Shown here piece by piece: positions 57,639 to 64,000 of a stretch of 64,000 bases of DNA (position 1 is its first letter; each line of letters begins with the position of its first letter). Below the pieces are notes generated by a model. The model searched no databases. It saw nothing but the letters and a program-made list of their open reading frames with translations, and had not been told where the DNA came from. The stretch spans positions 1 to 64,000 of the forward strand of contig CAVSIX010000021.1 of the NCBI GenBank assembly GCA_963728195.1. The letters are read 5' to 3'. The position numbers and the translations under genes are program-made. This stretch comes from Sva-07 sp963728195. GTDB lineage: Bacteria > Actinomycetota > Acidimicrobiia > Acidimicrobiales > Ilumatobacteraceae.

Positions 57639-58642
57639 CAGGTTCCTTCCCGTTGGGTCTGGTGCAGGGGGACGATCTCGAGGCGTACGTCGTCGCCGAC
57701 GCGTTCGACGCGGTCGAACCGTCCTCGCCAGAGATCGCCGATCGTGGGTGAGGTGGCGCCCGCGATGGCGGGGGTGGCGTCGGATCCGGCGAACAACGCG
57801 GGCGCGACGTAGAGGACGTAGCGGTCGACGAGGCCAGCGGCGTGGAACGATCCGATCACCCGGGCGCCGCCCTCCACCATCAGCTGCACGATGCCGCGCC
57901 GTCCGAGTTCGTCGAGCAGATCGTCGAGCGTCCCGCTCCATTCGAGGCACGGATGCACCTTGGCGTCGGTCGGCGCCGCGCCGAGCACGACGCGTAGCGG
58001 GTCGGCGCCGTCGACGTGGCGAACGGTGAGCGACGGGTCGTCGGCGCGTACCGTGCCGGCGCCGACCAGGATCGCGTCGCTTTCGGCGCGCAGGCGATGG
58101 GCGTCGCGCCGGGCGGCCTCGCCGGTGATCCACTGCGACGTGCCGTCCGGGGCGGCAGTGCCACCATCCGCGGAGGTCGCGAGCTTGCACATCACGTACG
58201 GCCGACCCGTGCGGCGATGGTGCAGATACGGGGCGAGCTGCGCTTCCACCTCGGCGGCCGACACGCCGACGTCGACGCTGATTCCTGCCTGGCGGAGGAG
58301 GTCGATGCCAGAGCCGGCGACGCGTTCGTCGGGGTCGGCGATGCTCACCACCACGCGAGCGACACCGGCGGCGATGATCGCTTCGGTGCACGGCGGCGTA
58401 CGGCCATGGTGCGAGCACGGCTCGAGCGTGCACACGAGCGTTGCGCCCCGCGCCGCAGCGCCGGCGTGGTCGAGGGCGACGATCTCCGCGTGGCGACCAC
58501 CCGGTGGTTCGGTTGCGCCGGTGGCGATCAGCGCGCCGTCGGACGACAGCAACGCGGCGCCCACCCACGGGTTCGGTGACGTGCGCGCACGGACAGCGGC
58601 CGCTGCCGTGATCGCCGTGCTCATCGCTGTCGTGTCGTCCAT
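57638..58642 (-). CDS. ribD: Riboflavin deaminase/reductase (RibD)
   Basis: A 334-residue bifunctional enzyme. The N-terminal deaminase has the zinc motifs GGRHAEIVAL and LEPCSHHGRTPPC. The C-terminal reductase has VMCKLATSADGGTAAPDGTSQWIT, RAESDAILVGAGTVRADDP and LMVEGGARVIGSF. Together they give the ribitylaminouracil precursor. ATG 58642 is used; an ATG six codons in is an alternative. First gene after the FMN riboswitch, about 100 nt upstream. Confidence 0.95.
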   Translation of the reverse strand: MDDTTAMSTAITAAAAVRARTSPNPWVGAALLSSDGALIATGATEPPGGRHAEIVALDHAGAAARGATLVCTLEPCSHHGRTPPCTEAIIAAGVARVVVSIADPDERVAGSGIDLLRQAGISVDVGVSAAEVEAQLAPYLHHRRTGRPYVMCKLATSADGGTAAPDGTSQWITGEAARRDAHRLRAESDAILVGAGTVRADDPSLTVRHVDGADPLRVVLGAAPTDAKVHPCLEWSGTLDDLLDELGRRGIVQLMVEGGARVIGSFHAAGLVDRYVLYVAPALFAGSDATPAIAGATSPTIGDLWRGRFDRVERVGDDVRLEIVPLHQTQREGT

Positions 58643-58673
58643 CTCGGTGCCGTTCCGCTGATTCGTGGGGGGA

Positions 58674-58712
58674 GGCGCGGGCAACGGGAGCAGCACGACG
58701 ATCGCCCGCGCC
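58674..58712 (-). terminator. GC-rich hairpin, candidate riboswitch expression platform
   Basis: A perfect nine-base inverted repeat, GGCGCGGGC at 58674-58682 and GCCCGCGCC at 58704-58712, lies between the FMN riboswitch and the ribD start. It is followed on the RNA by a C-run rather than U's. It could form the switched terminator or hide the translation start. Confidence 0.45.
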
Positions 58713-58743
58713 CGGTGACGGACGCGAGCCGATGTCGACGCGC

Positions 58744-58866
58744 ACCTGCTCCCATCCGGACTGTGACCGTCGGCCCCGGAGTTCCACCGGATCGGCCCAC
58801 CGCCGAAACGACGATGGGTTCGCGGGCTTTCACCGCCGGTCGGGACTTTCACCCAACCCCGCAGGT
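58744..58866 (-). ncRNA. FMN riboswitch (RFN element)
   Basis: The minus strand carries the RFN conserved core: GGTGAAAGTCCCGACCGGCGG, then AAAGCCCGCGA, GGTGGAACTCCGG and the closing GACGGTCACAGTCCGGATGG. A P1 stem of six pairs joins 58861-58866 with 58744-58749. It lies upstream of ribD and should repress ribD-ribE-ribBA-ribH when FMN is abundant. Confidence 0.96.
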
Positions 58867-58954
58867 ATTCAGTTGTGCACGTGACGCTAGCGGCGAGGCC
58901 ACAGCGGTCGCTGATCGAGCCTGACGTCGCGGCCGCGGATCTACGCTCGGGGCG

Positions 58955-59242
58955 ATGGACCTCGAGTTCCGCGGTGAGATCTTCCACTGGAGGGGCCCGT
59001 CGCCGTTTCACTTCGTCGCCGTGCCCGACGATCCGAGTGCCGCGATCGAGGCCGTGGCGTCGATGGTCACCTACGGGTGGGGCGTCATCCCCGTCGAGGT
59101 GCGCATCGGGACCACCGACTTCACGACGTCGCTGTTCCCGAAGGACGGCGGGTACCTGGTGCCGATCAAGCAGGCGGTACGAACCGCCGAGCACCTGTCG
59201 CTGGGCGACCAGGTCACGATCCACCTGCACCTCGACGTGTGA
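58955..59242 (+). CDS. DUF1905 domain protein
   Basis: A 95-residue protein that matches the DUF1905 small beta-barrel pattern: EFRGEIFHWRGPSPFHFVAVP, then GWGVIPVEVRIGTTDFTTSLFPKDGGYLVPIK and LGDQVTIHLHLDV. The family is common in actinobacteria and proteobacteria, and its biochemical role is unknown. ATG at 58955, divergent from the riboswitch transcript. Confidence 0.9.
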   Translation: MDLEFRGEIFHWRGPSPFHFVAVPDDPSAAIEAVASMVTYGWGVIPVEVRIGTTDFTTSLFPKDGGYLVPIKQAVRTAEHLSLGDQVTIHLHLDV

Positions 59243-59260
59243 CCGTCGGGTGCTCACGCC

Positions 59261-59512
59261 ATGATGAGCACGATGGCGGACGACTCCCCGACGTTGCGTG
59301 ATGAGTGGCGCCACCTGCCGCACCCGCGCCGGTTGTCCGAACAGCATCCGCATCGTGCGGCGATCCTGGCTCGCCACGACGACGCACTGGCGAGCGGACT
59401 CCCGGTCTACAGCGATCCGGTGAGCGGGCTCAGCGTGTTCACCGCGGAGTACCTCGCCCGGCGCGGCTACTGCTGCGAGAGCGGCTGTCGCCACTGCCCC
59501 TTCGTGGGCTGA
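59261..59512 (+). CDS. DUF5522 family small cysteine-rich protein
   Basis: An 83-residue protein. The C-terminal half has the family signature YSDPVSGLSVFTAEYL then RRGYCCESGCRHCPF, four Cys and one His that could bind zinc or iron-sulfur. Only small uncharacterised proteins are known with it. The start is the first or second ATG (59261 or 59264); a third at 59273 would give a shorter product. Confidence 0.82.
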   Translation: MMSTMADDSPTLRDEWRHLPHPRRLSEQHPHRAAILARHDDALASGLPVYSDPVSGLSVFTAEYLARRGYCCESGCRHCPFVG

Positions 59513-59602
59513 CCACGCCAACGCGGCTCAGCCGCCCGCCGGGTGCTTGCTCGATGGCACCGGCATATGAGAATGTCCGCCAGTGATCACAGGGGGACGG
59601 GC

Positions 59603-61672
59603 GTGCTGATCGGGAGCGTCGAGGCGACCATCGCCGTGCTCTTCGCCATCGTCGTGCTCGGGCCGACCCTGGCCGAGCGCTTCCGGATCCCCGGCATCGT
59701 CGGGTTGATCGCCGGCGGGATGATCTTCGGCCCGTTCGTGATCGGTTGGCTCGGCTCCAGCGGACTCGTCGACGACCTGGGAGCGATCGGGATCCTGTAC
59801 CTGATGTTCCTCGCCGGGCTGTCGTTCGACATCAAGGCGTTCAAGGACAACCGCCGGATGGCGATCACGTTCGGCCTACTCGGATTCTTCATCCCATTCG
59901 TCCTCAGCGTGGTCGTCGTCGACCAGTCCGACGACATCGAGACACTCGGGGCGTTGCTGATCGGCGCGATGTGGGCGTCGAACACGCTGGTCGCCTACTC
60001 CGAAGTCCAATCGGCCGGCCTGCAGAACACCCGGTCGGTCGGGGCCGCCGTGTCGGCCGGTGTCGTCGCCGACCTGATGTCGCTGACGGTCCTGGCGTTC
60101 GCCACGGCGACCGCGGTCATCGAGATCGACCCCCTCGACATCCCGTTCGGTGCCGACATCGCCGAGCGGCTCGCTCCCGAAGGGGTCGAGGCATCCACCG
60201 CGGATCCGGCGCTGCCGCTGTGGATCGGCCTCCCGCTGCTCGTGTTCGTGTGCCTGTGGGTTCTGCCCCGCGTGGCGAACTGGTTCTTCGTCCGGGTGGG
60301 CCGGACCCGTCCTCAGCGTTTCGTGTTCACGTTGGCGCTGATGGCCGTCGGTGCCACCGTCGCCCTGCTCGGCGGGATGGAGGGACTGATCGGCGCGTTC
60401 CTGGCTGGGCTGGGGCTCAACCGGATGATCCCGGCGCGCGGGCCGTTGATGGAACGCCTGGAGTTCGTCGGCACCTCGCTCTTCATCCCGGTGTTCCTGA
60501 TCTCGATCGGGCTCAACATCGACCCGGCGGTGCTCATCGATCCCCCGACGATCGCACTGGGCCTGCTGTTCACCGGCTTCGTGCTCGTCGGCAAGACCAC
60601 TGCGGCCGCGATCGCCGGACTGGTCTTCGGTTTGTCTCGCAACGAGGTGGGGTTGATGTCGTCGCTGTCGTTCGGCCAGGCCGCGTCGACGCTGGCGATC
60701 GCCCAGGTCGGCCTCACTCTCGGGATGTTCGAACAGAACGTGGTCAACTCCGCCGTGCTGGCGATCGTCATCACCGCCTTCATCACCTCGTATGCCACGC
60801 GGTTCTTCGCATCGCGCGTTCCCCCTGTGGTCGTCGATCGCCCGCCGATCGGCCAACAGGTGCTGCTCGACGCCCGAGGGAGCTCGTCGGAGATCTCCTC
60901 CCTCGTTGCGTTCGCCGGCGGACTCGCGCGTCCGGACGGCGGCCTGGTGATCCCGTTCGGCGTCACCGGTGATACGCCGCGGTCAGACGTTCGTGCAGCC
61001 GTCGACCGAGCTGCAGCCGAGGCGGCCGCCGATGGGCTCGACGGTGACGGCATGTTGCGAGTCGGTGATTCGTTCACGAGCGCAACGATCAACCTCGTCA
61101 CCGAACTCGACGCATCGTTGGTGCTGCTCGCGTGGGATGGCCCCAAGTGGGCTGCGGACTACCTGTTCGGCAACGACATCGACGGCGTCGGCCAGGCCTC
61201 ACCGGTACCGACAATCGCCGCTCACCTCATTCGCCCGTGGAATCGCATCATCGTCCAACTCGGCCAACCGCGTACGGCTTGGCAGCGCGAGGACGTGGAG
61301 CTGACGGCCGACGTGGTTCGCCACCTCCGCGCGGGAACCGACATCGAGCTCATCGTGTTGTGCGACGACGAGTCCATGCGCGCACTGCTCGAGCATCAGG
61401 GCGACCGTGACCGCGACCGCGAGCGGGTGACCGTCATCACCGATCGGGCGGACCAGGAGGACCTGTTCAACCGGGTCGAACCCACCGATCTGGTGATCGT
61501 GGCAGCCCACATCGTGCACGACATGCCTCCGTGGAAGCTGCGCCGCAGAGTGCGCCTGCTTCATGACACGAACCTGGCAGTCGTCGGCGGGCCGCACCGG
61601 TTGGCCATCTCGCAGGGTGTCACCGTGCGCCCGCTGTCGACGGCGGTCACACCGCGTATCGCCACCGTCTGA
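59603..61672 (+). CDS. CPA2-type cation/proton antiporter
   Basis: A 689-residue membrane protein with about 12 helices: FAIVVLGPTLAERFRIPGIVGLIAGG, ILYLMFLAGLSFDIKAF, VALLGGMEGLIGAFLAGLGLNR and GLMSSLSFGQAASTLAI. It resembles KefB/GerN-type Na+(K+)/H+ exchangers. The C-terminal 280 residues are soluble and USP-like (LVIPFGVTGDTPR, RIIVQLGQP), possibly nucleotide-sensing. The GTG at 59603 has AGGGGGA 6 bp upstream; the open frame before it lacks a signal. No regulatory TrkA-N domain is seen. Confidence 0.9.
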   Translation: MLIGSVEATIAVLFAIVVLGPTLAERFRIPGIVGLIAGGMIFGPFVIGWLGSSGLVDDLGAIGILYLMFLAGLSFDIKAFKDNRRMAITFGLLGFFIPFVLSVVVVDQSDDIETLGALLIGAMWASNTLVAYSEVQSAGLQNTRSVGAAVSAGVVADLMSLTVLAFATATAVIEIDPLDIPFGADIAERLAPEGVEASTADPALPLWIGLPLLVFVCLWVLPRVANWFFVRVGRTRPQRFVFTLALMAVGATVALLGGMEGLIGAFLAGLGLNRMIPARGPLMERLEFVGTSLFIPVFLISIGLNIDPAVLIDPPTIALGLLFTGFVLVGKTTAAAIAGLVFGLSRNEVGLMSSLSFGQAASTLAIAQVGLTLGMFEQNVVNSAVLAIVITAFITSYATRFFASRVPPVVVDRPPIGQQVLLDARGSSSEISSLVAFAGGLARPDGGLVIPFGVTGDTPRSDVRAAVDRAAAEAAADGLDGDGMLRVGDSFTSATINLVTELDASLVLLAWDGPKWAADYLFGNDIDGVGQASPVPTIAAHLIRPWNRIIVQLGQPRTAWQREDVELTADVVRHLRAGTDIELIVLCDDESMRALLEHQGDRDRDRERVTVITDRADQEDLFNRVEPTDLVIVAAHIVHDMPPWKLRRRVRLLHDTNLAVVGGPHRLAISQGVTVRPLSTAVTPRIATV

Positions 61673-61684
61673 GGCGGCGGATGC

Positions 61685-62332
61685 TCAGTCGAGCCGGGTG
61701 AGTCCGTCGAGGATCAGGTCGAGCACGAGTTCGAAGCTGCTGGCGGTGTCGCCGTCGAGGTGCTGTTGGACGTGGGTGATCGTGTGCGGGTTCTCGTCGG
61801 CGGAGATGCCGTCGATGAACGATCGGGCCAGGGCGTCGGCGTCGCCGTCGGGCGGCACGACGTAGGCCATCGCTTGCTCTTGGAGCGTGTAGCCGATGAC
61901 GTGGTTGTTGACGGCGTGGAAGGCGAGGTGGGCGACGGGCGGGGTCATGTCGGTGGCGGCGAGCGCGGCGAGGTGCTGCTCCATGTGGGCGACACGGGCG
62001 GGGCCGGGCATCTGGCGCAGCCACAGCCCGGCGGCCCACGGGTGGCGCACGAGGGCCGCCCGGGTGTCGACCGCGAGGGTGCGAACGGCGACGATCGGGT
62101 CGACGGCGGGGTCGGGCGGTGGGATCTCGGCGGCGACGGCGTCGACCATCAGCGAGAGCACCTCGGCCTTGTTGGCGACGTGGTTGTAGAGCGACATGAC
62201 CTCGTAGCCGAGTTCGGCGGCGAGCTTGCGCATCGAGAGTGCATCGGTGCCGTGCTCATCGGCAAAGGCGACCGCTCGGGCGACGATCGCGTCGCGATCG
62301 AGAGCATCGCGCTCAGTCGGGGCCGCACTCAC
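61685..62332 (-). CDS. TetR-family transcriptional regulator
   Basis: A 215-residue TetR regulator. The N-terminal DNA-binding domain contains ALSMRKLAAELGYEVMSLYNHVANKAEVLSLMV, and the C-terminal domain resembles the TetR_C tetracycline-type fold (PWAAGLWLRQM, FHAVNNHVIGYTL). Start at GTG 62332 (MSAAPTERD) or TTG 62341; the open frame beyond runs through the operators. It is divergent from a quinone oxidoreductase, which it presumably represses from the two palindromes at 62342-62376. Confidence 0.92.
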   Translation of the reverse strand: MSAAPTERDALDRDAIVARAVAFADEHGTDALSMRKLAAELGYEVMSLYNHVANKAEVLSLMVDAVAAEIPPPDPAVDPIVAVRTLAVDTRAALVRHPWAAGLWLRQMPGPARVAHMEQHLAALAATDMTPPVAHLAFHAVNNHVIGYTLQEQAMAYVVPPDGDADALARSFIDGISADENPHTITHVQQHLDGDTASSFELVLDLILDGLTRLD

Positions 62333-62334
62333 GC

Positions 62335-62376
62335 TTGACAACGTACACTGTACGCAGTACAACGTACAGTGTACGT
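62335..62376 (+). promoter_or_regulatory. Promoter with paired TetR operators
   Basis: TTGACA at 62335-62340 is followed 17 bp later by TACAAC (62358-62363), a good -35/-10 pair reading toward the oxidoreductase. Two 13-bp palindromes overlap it: CGTACACTGTACG (62342-62354) and CGTACAGTGTACG (62364-62376), reverse complements of each other. Binding by the divergent TetR protein would block the promoter. Confidence 0.75.
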
Positions 62377-62399
62377 ACGCCACCGAATCGGAGATCACC

Positions 62400-63426
62400 A
62401 TGTCGTCCCCCGTCACCGCCCCCGAGTCCACCGTCCCTCATCTGCCGGCCACGATGACCGCCGTCACCGCACGGAGCTACGGCGGACCGGAGGTGCTGGC
62501 CACCGAGGAACTCCCGGTGCCGACACCACAGGCCGGGGAGTTGCTGGTCGAGGTGCGGGCATCGTCGCTCAACGCGCTCGACTGGCACTTCCTCACGGGC
62601 ACGCCGTACCTGATGCGGCTGATGTTCGGGCTGCGGCGCCCGAAGCGGTTCGTGCGTGGCGCCGATGTCGCCGGCGTGGTGGTCGCCGTCGGCGAGGGCG
62701 TGACCCGGTTCGCAGTCGGCGACTCGGTGTTCGGCGAAGGCCCGGGCGGTGGGTGCGGGCAGTACCTCACGGTGAACGCAACGAGCGTCGTCGCGATCCC
62801 CGACGGCGTGTCGTTCGAGAACGCCGGCGCCACACCCGTCGCCGGGTTGACTGCGCTCCAGGGTCTGCGGACGCACGGCGACGTGCAGCCGGGTGAGCGG
62901 GTGCTGATCAACGGTGCGGCCGGTGGTGTCGGCACGATGGCGGTGCAGGTCGCGGCAGCGCTCGGTGCGCACGTGACGGCGGTGTGCAGCACCCGCAATG
63001 TCGAGATGGTCCGCTCACTCGGCGCCGACGAGGTGCTCGACTACACCTGTGACGACTTCGTCGCCGGCGGGGCGCTGCTTCGACGTGATGCTCGACAACG
63101 TCGGCAACCGCCATCCCAGGGAGGTTCGCAGCGTGATGCTCGCCGGCGGGCGCTACGTCGCGGTCAGTGGTCCGAAGGCCAACAAGTGGGTCGATCCGCT
63201 CCCGTACCTCGCTCGGGCGAAGCTGGCATTCGTGCGGTCCGACGCGTCGTTCCACCAGTTCACCGCCGAGGCGAACCACGACGACCTCACGTTCCTCGGC
63301 GAGCTGCTCGCGTCGGGTCGCCTCGTTCCGCAGATCGACCGCGTGATCGGCCTCGACGGCGTCGCCGACGCACTCGCCGAGATCGGCTCCGGCCACGCCC
63401 GCGCCAAGATCGTCATCACCCCCTGA
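62400..63426 (+). pseudogene. Zinc-less quinone/NADPH oxidoreductase (MDR family), one frameshift
   Basis: About 342 codons from ATG 62400, encoding a medium-chain dehydrogenase/reductase of the quinone oxidoreductase kind. The substrate-domain TARSYGGPEVLATEELPVP and VRGADVAGVVVAVGEGVTRFAVGDSVFG are canonical. The cofactor motif GAAGGVG lies in the Rossmann domain. No zinc-binding Cys-His pattern is present. Near 63070 the frame shifts by one: the conserved C-terminal part (FDVMLDNVGN, AVSGPKANKWVDPLPYL) continues in frame +1 to 63426. The operator architecture is intact, so an error in the sequence is as likely as decay. Confidence 0.85.
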
Positions 63427-63430
63427 AAAC

Positions 63431-63488
63431 CCACGTTTGCGTGCAACTTCGGATGGGACGGGTCATCCGAAATCGCACGCAAACGTGG
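63431..63488. terminator. Long hairpin, likely bidirectional terminator
   Basis: A 14-base outer stem (CCACGTTTGCGTGC 63431-63444 with GCACGCAAACGTGG 63475-63488) and an inner eight-base stem (TTCGGATG with CATCCGAA) close an 8-base loop. It separates the convergent oxidoreductase and dimethylformamidase-type genes and is related to the repeats at 1690-1813. Confidence 0.75.
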
Positions 63489-63529
63489 TGGGTTCCGGTG
63501 GCGGGTGGGTGGGTGAGGGCGGGGGCGGG

Positions 63530-64000
63530 TCAGACGCCGGTGTGGTCGAGGATGTTGGCGGTCACTCGGGCGACGGCGAAGTCCGAGGCGAGTCCGAACA
63601 CCCAGTCGGTCGTGCCGACGGTGATGACCTCGCCACCGCCGGGCCCGAACGGGCGACAGGTGAGCATCACCGCGTTGCCGTGGCGGACGCGCGCGAGGTT
63701 GGTGTCGCCGGCATCGCCGTAGAGGCGGGTGGCGATGAACTCGGCGTCGCCCTGGTCGCTGAGCGCCGAGATCGAGGTCGGATACTCACCGACCACGAGG
63801 TTGCTCGACGGCGTGAACGCCACGATCTCGACCTCGGCGGGCAGCCCCGGATGCGGTCGCGAAACGGGGAGCTGGAACTCGTCGAACGTGAGCGGGCATC
63901 CCAGCGTCTCGTAGCCGACCACGCCGTCGTCGGCGCCGAGCACGTCGCCGTACCCGAGACCGGTGCCGTCGAGCATCCAGTGGTCGTTGCGGTACACGAC
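63530..64000 (-). CDS. N,N-dimethylformamidase beta-subunit-like protein, C-terminal part
   Basis: At least 157 codons; the gene enters from the right edge and only its C-terminus is present. FGPGGGEVITVGTTDWVFGLASDFAVARVTANILDHTG resembles the conserved end of the large (beta) subunit family of N,N-dimethylformamidase, and CPLTFDEFQLPVSRPHPGLP fits the preceding beta region. Such enzymes hydrolyse N-substituted formamides with a Tyr-Glu mononuclear iron site located upstream of this fragment. The actual amide substrate is not known. The stop is TGA at 63530. Confidence 0.7.
   Translation of the reverse strand, partial: VVYRNDHWMLDGTGLGYGDVLGADDGVVGYETLGCPLTFDEFQLPVSRPHPGLPAEVEIVAFTPSSNLVVGEYPTSISALSDQGDAEFIATRLYGDAGDTNLARVRHGNAVMLTCRPFGPGGGEVITVGTTDWVFGLASDFAVARVTANILDHTGV

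Overview
The window is high-GC actinobacterial DNA. Gene content points to the Acidimicrobiia (Ilumatobacter-like): F420 synthesis (fbiC) with F420-type oxidoreductases, many acyl-CoA and enoyl-CoA enzymes, SARP-type regulators, GTG starts and frequent ATGA/GTGA stop-start overlaps. The family placement is inference; no rRNA or marker set is present. About 45 protein-coding loci, one tRNA-Lys(TTT) and one FMN riboswitch are supported.

Region by region. 1-5 kb: the tail of a PPOX-type flavin/F420 protein, an acyl-CoA dehydrogenase and a single-chain molybdenum hydroxylase. 4.6-10.0 kb (minus): a stop-start-coupled operon of an FHA/FtsK EssC-like ATPase, an N-carbamoyl-D-amino-acid hydrolase and a Fur-family regulator, preceded by three tandem 61-bp hairpin repeats and a divergent sigma-factor-like gene. 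11-14.9 kb: small metabolic genes (crotonase, LLM-class F420 oxidoreductase, TIGR03085 protein, SDR) and a TetR regulator. 14.9-21.6 kb: an AAA/TPR/SARP regulator divergent from an LPETG cell-wall-anchored protein whose gene runs into tRNA-Lys. 21.8-28.8 kb: a transposase remnant, a secreted propeller-like protein and a broken SARP-kinase-STAND-propeller fusion. 29-37 kb: STAS-GAF-GGDEF protein, broken PhyH dioxygenase, second PPOX protein, broken large glycosidase-like protein, Gfo/Idh/MocA oxidoreductase, thioesterase. 37.4-41.4 kb: membrane kinase, PAP2, YihY and a crotonase. 41.4-46.2 kb: cNMP-histidine kinase with a REC-thioredoxin-reductase fusion, PlsC, GerW-like protein, SCP2 protein. 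46.2-53.6 kb: cyclase/AAA/TPR giant, sulfotransferase, HxlR regulator and fbiC. 53.6-58.9 kb (minus): a phosphohistidine-domain protein and the ribD-ribE-ribBA-ribH operon under an FMN riboswitch. 59-64 kb: DUF1905 and DUF5522 proteins, a CPA2 antiporter, a TetR regulator divergent from a quinone oxidoreductase with paired palindromic operators, and the end of a dimethylformamidase-type protein.

Riboflavin/FMN and F420 synthesis lie within a few kilobases of each other and could supply the many flavin and F420 enzymes nearby. Three very large ATPase regulators share the window. The two with SARP DNA-binding modules each have seven-base direct repeats at 11-bp period in their upstream regions, as SARP targets do.

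About ten apparent single-base frameshifts fall in five otherwise well-conserved genes. This many suggests uncorrected sequence errors at least in part, so the 'pseudogene' labels below mean 'reading frame broken in this sequence'.
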